Assembly (NCBI GenBank): GCA_016208315.1
Contig: JACQYF010000039.1
Span: 1 to 45,313 of the forward strand
DNA: 45,313 nt
From: Chloroflexota bacterium
GTDB taxonomy: Bacteria; Chloroflexota; Anaerolineae; UBA4142
Reading direction: 5' to 3'
The position numbers and the translations under genes were made by a program. The notes beneath the pieces were generated by a model. That model was not told the DNA's origin, made no database searches, and worked only from the letters and a program-made list of their open reading frames with translations. Of this stretch, positions 40,227 through 45,313 are shown in pieces (positions within the stretch are counted from its first letter, which is position 1; every line of letters starts with the position of its first letter).

Positions 40227-41318
40227 TCATCGCACCCAGACGGGGGTATAGTCCGCCTTGCCGGTCTTGGTGAGTTGCCGGACTTGGCCCGTCTCCAACG
40301 TGTAAAGATACAAATTCGCCACGCCGCCAATGTCCGAAGAGAACACGAGGGTCGCGCCGTCGGGCGACCACGCCGACCAGCCGCCGTTGGAAACAACTTG
40401 GCGGCTGTTGCCTTGCATGTCCAGCACGTACAAACTGGTCTTGTTCGAATTTGGGTTTGCCTGCGTGAGTCCCAGCAGATTCGAATCGGGCGACCAGGTG
40501 AGATGGTCTTTGGCAAGTCCATTTTGCAGCAACACACGCTGGCCGCTGCTATCAGGATTCGCCAGGCAGATTTCTTTTCCGCAGGTGTAGGCCAATTTGC
40601 TGCCGTCGGGCGACAAGGCCACGTTCAGAATGTGCTGATCGCTTACGATGATGCGCCGGACGTTGCTGCCGTCATCATTCATCGTATACGCTTGCCACAA
40701 CCCATCGCGCGTCGAAGTAAACGCCAATCGTCTTCCATCCGGGAACCAGGAGGACGAGGCGTTTTTCGCGTTCGGCGTATTCGTGATCTGCGTCAACCCT
40801 GAGCCATCCAGATTCATCAGATAGATGTTGTCGGTCCCCGGCTTTTCTCGATTGGATGAGAAAGCGAGGCGGCGGCTATCGGGTGAAACGGCGGGCGCAT
40901 AGTCATAGTAATTGCCGTTGCGCGGCACCAGCGGCCGCTGTTCGCTGCCATCGGGATTCATGATAAAGATGCTGTTGAAACCATTGCGCTCGGTAACAAA
41001 AACGATCTGCCGCGGACTCGGCGCGGCGACCGGTGGAGCAACCGCCGGACGTGTTGGCGTAACGGATGGCGGAACCGGTGGCGGCGTCGGCGTGCGCGTG
41101 GCCGTCGGCGGCGGCAGAGGCGTTGGCGGGGTGGCGCTCGGCGTGGCGGTCGGCACGACGGTCGCGAGGCCGGCCACTTGATTATTTGCGCCGGGTGGCG
41201 GGAAAATGACCGGCAGGTTGTACAAAAAGACGACGAGGAGGCATACTCCCAGCACCATCGTCATGAAAATCAAAATGACTCCGAGCGAGAGACCTAGCGG
41301 CAATGATTGTTGATTCAT
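40227..41318 (-). CDS. membrane-anchored PD40 beta-propeller protein
   Basis: 363 residues from ATG 41318, five bases after the upstream paralogue's stop. The N-terminal membrane segment (GVILIFMTMVLGVCLLVVFL) is followed by 'YNLPVIFPPPG', a Pro/Thr linker and six PD40 blades (VSPDSRRLAFSSNR, SPDGSKLAYTCGKEICLAN, WSPDGATLVFSSDIGG). It is a tandem duplicate of the next gene: anchor, 'IFPPPG' and blade order are shared. No enzymatic motif. Confidence 0.85.
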   Translation of the reverse strand: MNQQSLPLGLSLGVILIFMTMVLGVCLLVVFLYNLPVIFPPPGANNQVAGLATVVPTATPSATPPTPLPPPTATRTPTPPPVPPSVTPTRPAVAPPVAAPSPRQIVFVTERNGFNSIFIMNPDGSEQRPLVPRNGNYYDYAPAVSPDSRRLAFSSNREKPGTDNIYLMNLDGSGLTQITNTPNAKNASSSWFPDGRRLAFTSTRDGLWQAYTMNDDGSNVRRIIVSDQHILNVALSPDGSKLAYTCGKEICLANPDSSGQRVLLQNGLAKDHLTWSPDSNLLGLTQANPNSNKTSLYVLDMQGNSRQVVSNGGWSAWSPDGATLVFSSDIGGVANLYLYTLETGQVRQLTKTGKADYTPVWVR

Positions 41319-41323
41319 CGTAA

Positions 41324-42499
41324 TTATGGCATCCACACCGAGGCGTAATTCGGCGCTCCGGTGGTCAATCGGCGAACCTGGCCCGAATCGAGATCATACG
41401 AATACAGATTCGCGACGCCCTCGATGTCGGAAGAAAAAACAATGCGATCACCTTCGGGCGACCAGGACGCCATGCCCGCATTGTGAACGATAGGCCGCGT
41501 TCGCCCCTGAAGGTCCACCGCGTACACACTCGTCCGATCGGCTTTCGGATCGGATTGCGTGAACGCGAGCAGACGCGAATCGGGCGACCACGCGAGATGT
41601 TCTTTGGGCAAGCCGTTCCTGAGCAACACGCGGCGATCAGATCGGTCGGCATTGGCGAGACAAATCTCTTTGCCGCACGTGTACGCGATTCTGTTTCCGT
41701 CCGGCGACACGGCAACCTCGAGCACGTCCTGGCTGTTCTCAAGGAATTGTTCGGCGCCGCTGCCATCGGCGTTCATCGTGTACATCTTCCAGCTCCCACT
41801 CCGATTCGAAGTGAAAGCGACGCGATTGCTATCCGGAAACCAGGAAGGGGAAACGTTTCTGACTTTGCGAGTATTCGTAAGCTGCGCCAGCCGCGTGCCA
41901 TCCATATTCATCACGAAAATATCCGCGCCGTCATCGCGGCTAGACGCAAATGCCAAGCGGCGACCATCGGGCGAGACGGCCGGCGCGAAATCGCGGGAAT
42001 TGCCCTTGTGCGGCACGAGCAGCCGTTGCCCGCTCCCGTCGAAATTCATGACGTAGATGCTGGAGCCGTTCCGTTCGGTTACAAAGACGATGCGCCCACT
42101 GCTCGGCGCGGCGGTCGGCGGTAGGGGCGGGGTCACCCCGCCCGCACTGGGCGCGACGGTCGGTGGCGGCGGCAATGGCGTGGCAGAGGGCGGTGGTAGG
42201 GGCGGGGTCACCCCGCCCGTACTAGGCGCGACCGTTGGTGGCGGCGGAGTTGCTTCGAGGGTCGGTGCGTTCGGTGTTTCGGAAGGCGAGGGCAGCAGCG
42301 TGGGAGTTTCCAGAGTCAGCGTTTCGGTCGGCAAGAGCGTTGATAGACCGGCGACCTGACGATTTCCCCCCGGCGGCGGAAAGATTAGAGGCAGGTTATA
42401 CAGAAACACTACGAGCGAGCACACGCCCAGCACTGTCGCAACAAAGATGATTATGACGCCGATGGAAAGACTCGTCGGCAGTTTTTGTTTCTCGGTCAT
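41324..42499 (-). CDS. membrane-anchored PD40 beta-propeller protein
   Basis: 391 residues, ATG 42499 behind AGGAAA. Membrane anchor GVIIIFVATVLGVCSLVVFL, 'YNLPLIFPPPGG', Pro-rich linker to residue about 140, then six blades like those of its downstream duplicate. The linker contains two translated copies of the GTAGGGGCG palindrome (42121 and 42196), giving GGVTPPLPP twice. It is transcribed from upstream together with the glyoxalase-like gene. Confidence 0.85.
   Translation of the reverse strand: MTEKQKLPTSLSIGVIIIFVATVLGVCSLVVFLYNLPLIFPPPGGNRQVAGLSTLLPTETLTLETPTLLPSPSETPNAPTLEATPPPPTVAPSTGGVTPPLPPPSATPLPPPPTVAPSAGGVTPPLPPTAAPSSGRIVFVTERNGSSIYVMNFDGSGQRLLVPHKGNSRDFAPAVSPDGRRLAFASSRDDGADIFVMNMDGTRLAQLTNTRKVRNVSPSWFPDSNRVAFTSNRSGSWKMYTMNADGSGAEQFLENSQDVLEVAVSPDGNRIAYTCGKEICLANADRSDRRVLLRNGLPKEHLAWSPDSRLLAFTQSDPKADRTSVYAVDLQGRTRPIVHNAGMASWSPEGDRIVFSSDIEGVANLYSYDLDSGQVRRLTTGAPNYASVWMP
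42121..42219. repeat. two copies of a GC-rich palindrome inside a PD40 gene
   Basis: An identical 24-base element at 42121-42144 and 42196-42219 contains GGGCGGGGT/CACCCCGCCC. Similarity extends about 30 bases beyond each copy, so the linker has grown by a duplication of roughly 75 bases. Confidence 0.9.
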
Positions 42500-42515
42500 A
42501 TAGGTTTCCTGCGCA

Positions 42516-43367
42516 TCACACTTGCGCGAGCCGGATCCTTGCGCCGCACGCGGCTTCCGGCGCGATCAAAAACCCGCTGGCGTCATCCTCGACTCGAATG
42601 CCGCGCCCCGTGATTTCACTCCTCGCCCGATTGACATCCTCGACCGCCAGTGTCAGCGCGTACAACCCTTCGCCGCGCTGCGCGAGTTGATCGCTCATCG
42701 CGTTGACGCCGCGCTCGGGATGCGCGAGGATGAGCGAGCCCCAGCGCGCCGAAACGCGATAACCCGATAGATCGCCAGTAGTGTTCTGCACGAAGCGCGG
42801 CTCGAGGTCGAGCATTTCGCGAAAGGATTGGCGCGCCGTCTCGACATTCTTGACCGCGACGATCACTTGTTTCACGCGGGCCTGACGGCCCAGCCCCTCG
42901 CGCGCCGGTTCGATGCGACGGTCGCGCGGAGTGTCGTCCTGAATAAGAAACGGCAGAATGCCGCTCGGGGTTCCGCCGGCGATGGCCGTATGCCACGCGA
43001 CTTGAAGCCCATCGGGCCGCTGGCGCGAACCGGCAGTGGGATCGGCAATCTCCAACCCGCGTTGGCGAATTTGCCGCACGTCGTTTTCGATATCGTTGGA
43101 CGCGAGGACGAAAGCGCCGAATCCTTCGCGTACCTGCAACTTGCGAACGGCATCGCCCCAAAAGGTTTTCATCGCGAGCGCGGGGTCGTGATAGGCGACA
43201 AGTTCGAGGTAGCTGCCATCGCTCAAGGCGACGAGCGCATTCCGGCTGCCGAACGCGACGTGCTCGCCGCCCACTTGGGCCGCAAAGCCGATGCGGCGAT
43301 ACGCGTCCATCGCCGCATTGAGGTCGTTGACGAGAATGATGAAATGGTCGAAACCGGTTATTGCCAT
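42516..43367 (-). CDS. glyoxalase-like (VOC superfamily) protein
   Basis: 283 residues, ATG 43367 behind AGGGG. MAITGFDHFIILVNDLNAAM with HVAFGSRNALVAL and SYLELVAY is the Glyoxalase_3-type N-terminal module (metal positions His8 and the Glu of YLEL). A second module begins VKQVIVAVKNVETARQSF. The two beta-alpha-beta-beta-beta repeats form one VOC unit. The substrate is unknown. It is first in a unit with the two PD40 genes. Confidence 0.8.
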   Translation of the reverse strand: MAITGFDHFIILVNDLNAAMDAYRRIGFAAQVGGEHVAFGSRNALVALSDGSYLELVAYHDPALAMKTFWGDAVRKLQVREGFGAFVLASNDIENDVRQIRQRGLEIADPTAGSRQRPDGLQVAWHTAIAGGTPSGILPFLIQDDTPRDRRIEPAREGLGRQARVKQVIVAVKNVETARQSFREMLDLEPRFVQNTTGDLSGYRVSARWGSLILAHPERGVNAMSDQLAQRGEGLYALTLAVEDVNRARSEITGRGIRVEDDASGFLIAPEAACGARIRLAQV

Positions 43368-43401
43368 AACAACCCCTGAAGAGAGGAAACGTTACGGCCC
43401 A

Positions 43402-43430
43402 AATGTAGCACGATTCCGACGCGCGGTCAA
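43402..43430 (-). promoter_or_regulatory. promoter for the glyoxalase-like/PD40 unit
   Basis: On the minus strand TTGACC (43430-43425), a 17-base spacer and TACATT (43407-43402). Confidence 0.6.
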
Positions 43431-43436
43431 TCGGCC

Positions 43437-43478
43437 TAAAACGTGCGACGCACCTCTGCAGGTGCGTCGCACGTTTTA
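43437..43478 (-). terminator. perfect 19-base-pair hairpin at the LCP gene stop
   Basis: TAAAACGTGCGACGCACCT (43437-43455) pairs perfectly with AGGTGCGTCGCACGTTTTA (43460-43478) around CTGC. The stop codon of the LCP gene is the last triplet of the stem. The T-run closing the stem suits termination in either direction. Confidence 0.8.
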
Positions 43479-44906
43479 CTTGCTTGTGAGCGTCGTCTTG
43501 ACGATTTGCCGGACCGAGGTCCAGTATTCGGTTACGAGGTCGCCGTACGGATTCGCCGTGTATGGAACCTCGACATCCAGTGAAGGATAGACGCCGTTTT
43601 CGATATCCTTTTTCGTAAATGGATTGACCGCCGCGTTGGCGCTCACCCACTGGACTCCGCCGTCGCCGTGCGCGGGATCCACAATGTACTTGCTCTGCAT
43701 GATCTTGGGCAAGAGCGCGCCGTCCGATTTATTTTTGGTCAGCGAACGCTGGATGCTCGCCGTCGTGCTGCCGATATTGTTCACCACCAGCGAGACCGGA
43801 TCGAAATCGTAAGTGATCCCTCCGCTCACCAACTCGCGCGTGACGAACGCCGACCCGCGCAACCAAAACAGCCGGTCGGTATAGTTCTTGTTGATCGCGG
43901 CGAGCAGCCCATCGAAGATGAGTGACTTGCGGACGTTGTGCTCTAGCGATTTGTCATACGCGCCTTCGGCGATGGGCACGGTCTTTATAAATTGGATGAC
44001 TTGGCGACCGTTCAAGCGCTGCAAGCCCTTGGGGAAATGGCCCTTGTCGTATTTCTTGCCTTCGAGATAAAACGGGTGTACGTCGAAAGCCATCGGCACG
44101 TCTACCATGACGCCGTCAAAGACACTGTCCACCAGTCCTTGCATGATGCTGTCCTTGAACGTCACTTGGAAATCAATCGAGAGGCCCGTCGCATTTTCGA
44201 GAGTCTGGCGCATCAACTTGAATCCGCCAACGCTGTACGCTTGGTCAATCCGCACCGCGGGCGATTTGAAGCCGCGTTTCAGAAACTCGCGCTCGATCTC
44301 CGGCGCGCGGATGTCGTGGGTCAGCGAGATAATGTCTATGCGCCGCGACGGGATGTGGTACGAAACGATCGTGTGTGAGCCGACAATGGCTTTTTCGGTC
44401 GCGGGCGGCTCGTGCGACTCGCCATAGCCGAAGAGCAGAAAATTGACGCGCCCTTCGTTCAGTTGCGGGTCAACCCGTTTGCCGAATTCCGGGTCCTGCT
44501 TGGTCAATTCGGCGCGCCGCTTTTGGGCTTCGTTCGCAAAGGGCAGCATGAGCGCGTCGAAGAGCGATTCCTGCCCCGGCACGATTGGCGCCGAGCTGAT
44601 GTTCTCCGCGTCGGGCTTGGTCGTCCGCGGCACACTCGCGATCTGGACCTGAGTCGGAGCCGGGACCACGGTTGGAACGGCGACTGGTGTGCTGGTCGGC
44701 GTCACTTCCGAGGCGAGGATCGTGACCACGACGGGTTCGGGCGTCGAATCAGCAACAGGTTCCGCCGCCGGCATTGTGATGGGTATCAGCGGAATTGGTT
44801 CGAAACGGTTTTCGATATCTCGGTTCGCTCCTCCCACCACATCCACGATAAGAAAGGCGATGACGAGCACCAAGATAAGTAATAGACCGCGGGACGTCTT
44901 TGTCAA
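43476..44906 (-). CDS. LytR-CpsA-Psr (LCP) family-like protein
   Basis: 476 residues from TTG 44906, chosen because GGGGAG stands about 7 bases upstream; a TTG at 44921 would include that site. An N-terminal membrane segment (LLLILVLVIAFLIVDVV) and a Thr/Pro/Val linker precede the LCP domain (from about residue 150): VNFLLFGYGES, HTIVSYHIPSRRIDIISLTHDIRA, QAYSVGGFKLMRQTLENATGLSIDF, SVFDGVMVDVP, and LQRLNGRQVIQF. LCP enzymes attach glycopolymers to the cell envelope. The first aspartate of the usual 'D(T/S)' motif is His (SHTIVS), so activity is uncertain. Confidence 0.75.
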   Translation of the reverse strand: MTKTSRGLLLILVLVIAFLIVDVVGGANRDIENRFEPIPLIPITMPAAEPVADSTPEPVVVTILASEVTPTSTPVAVPTVVPAPTQVQIASVPRTTKPDAENISSAPIVPGQESLFDALMLPFANEAQKRRAELTKQDPEFGKRVDPQLNEGRVNFLLFGYGESHEPPATEKAIVGSHTIVSYHIPSRRIDIISLTHDIRAPEIEREFLKRGFKSPAVRIDQAYSVGGFKLMRQTLENATGLSIDFQVTFKDSIMQGLVDSVFDGVMVDVPMAFDVHPFYLEGKKYDKGHFPKGLQRLNGRQVIQFIKTVPIAEGAYDKSLEHNVRKSLIFDGLLAAINKNYTDRLFWLRGSAFVTRELVSGGITYDFDPVSLVVNNIGSTTASIQRSLTKNKSDGALLPKIMQSKYIVDPAHGDGGVQWVSANAAVNPFTKKDIENGVYPSLDVEVPYTANPYGDLVTEYWTSVRQIVKTTLTSK

Positions 44907-44941
44907 AACTCTACTCCCCAAGCGAAATTGTCATCTCTCCC

Positions 44942-44971
44942 ATAATATCACACCAGAGTGCGTTTTGGCAA
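44942..44971 (-). promoter_or_regulatory. promoter for the LCP gene
   Basis: On the minus strand TTGCCA (44971-44966), an 18-base spacer and TATTAT (44947-44942). The -35 overlaps that of the opposite promoter. Confidence 0.55.
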
Positions 44972-44995
44972 AAATAGCGTCTTTCGTGATATAAT
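44965..44995 (+). promoter_or_regulatory. promoter for the last gene
   Basis: TTGGCA (44965-44970), a 19-base spacer and TATAAT (44990-44995), about 37 bases before the start codon. Confidence 0.55.
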
Positions 44996-45031
44996 CGTTG
45001 CCGCACCCCCTGAGGCAAAGGAGCCATCACT

Positions 45032-45313
45032 ATGAACTCTGATCCCCTCGTCGGTCTCGCCATCAATCCCGGCGTGCGCGACATTGTCTTGCCGAGCGTG
45101 GATGAAATGCGTGCGCTATCGCCACGATGGATTCGCTATCTCGTCACGCATTCCTTCCAAGATTTCGCGACCGGCCAAAACTCGGAACTCGACCTCGTGC
45201 TCGAGCGTTACCGGGACCTCGGTCTCCAAGTCCTCGTCCTCGTCAATCCTGAAACCCTCGACGAAAATCCCCCGCCGCCCAATTCGCCTTTGTGGGGCGA
45301 TGCCGACTCGGGC
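45032..45313 (+). CDS. TIM-barrel (GH-A-like) protein, N-terminal part, runs off window
   Basis: 94 codons from ATG 45032 behind AAAGGAG to the window end. PRWIRYLVTHSFQDFATGQN and LVLERYRDLGLQVLVLVNPE are the first two strand/helix units of a clan GH-A-like barrel, similar in style to the two proteins at 2331-4564. The catalytic part and any shared C-terminal module lie outside the window. No signal peptide. Confidence 0.55.
   Translation, partial: MNSDPLVGLAINPGVRDIVLPSVDEMRALSPRWIRYLVTHSFQDFATGQNSELDLVLERYRDLGLQVLVLVNPETLDENPPPPNSPLWGDADSG

Overview
The window looks like a chromosomal segment of a Chloroflexota bacterium, probably of the Anaerolineae type. This is an inference from gene content: GT-C/YfhO-like membrane proteins, Thr/Pro-rich anchored beta-propellers, a long-form SRP RNA, a GlgA-alpha-glucan phosphorylase fusion and a YabE-KsgA pair. 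The G+C content is fairly high and most promoters are plain TTGACA/TATAAT type. No phage, IS transposase or CRISPR array was seen.

Layout. (1) 1-2268, minus strand: the upstream edge of what looks like a BREX-type defence operon (BrxA-like gene, then the first codons of a BrxB-like gene running off the window). Behind it lies a small graveyard of two toxin-antitoxin modules whose toxin genes both kept their ends but lost their middles, then a DUF1684 gene. (2) 2331-4564, minus: two coupled clan GH-A-like TIM-barrel proteins sharing a nearly identical C-terminal module. (3) 4874-12252, plus: dnaE, ftsY, a DUF5678/retropepsin-like pair, prfB (with the programmed +1 frameshift) and a Uma2-family gene. 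(4) 12389-15120, minus: a large polytopic membrane protein and a small protein. (5) 15235-19685, plus: two tRNA-Ser genes, SRP RNA, a YabE-like 3D/G5 protein, ksgA, a response regulator-GGDEF protein and an FmdB-like zinc ribbon. (6) 19746-30390, mostly minus with dtd on plus: an operon-like run of HAD hydrolase, GlgA-GlgP fusion, methyltransferase, PyrK-like, PyrD-like and lipoprotein genes, preceded by a second GT-C-like membrane protein. (7) 30394-35321: a GT2 glycosyltransferase, a hydroxyacid dehydrogenase, a secreted trypsin-like protease and a PrsW homologue lacking its catalytic residues. (8) 35537-45313: four PD40 beta-propeller proteins, coaX-coaBC, a glyoxalase-like protein, an LCP-family protein and the start of a further TIM-barrel protein.

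The most striking property is not one gene. Short repeats of two kinds are scattered through the window: arrays of 7- or 8-nt units, often arranged as inverted arms around a short spacer, and compact GC-rich palindromes. They lie between genes and also in frame inside housekeeping genes (dnaE twice, ftsY, ksgA, coaX, coaBC) and inside a methyltransferase, two membrane proteins and a beta-propeller gene. In ftsY the insert is exactly eleven tandem heptamers. In one intergenic region the octamer array appears to supply the -35 boxes of two divergent promoters. This resembles the palindromic elements known inside Rickettsia genes, but the families here are different and several.
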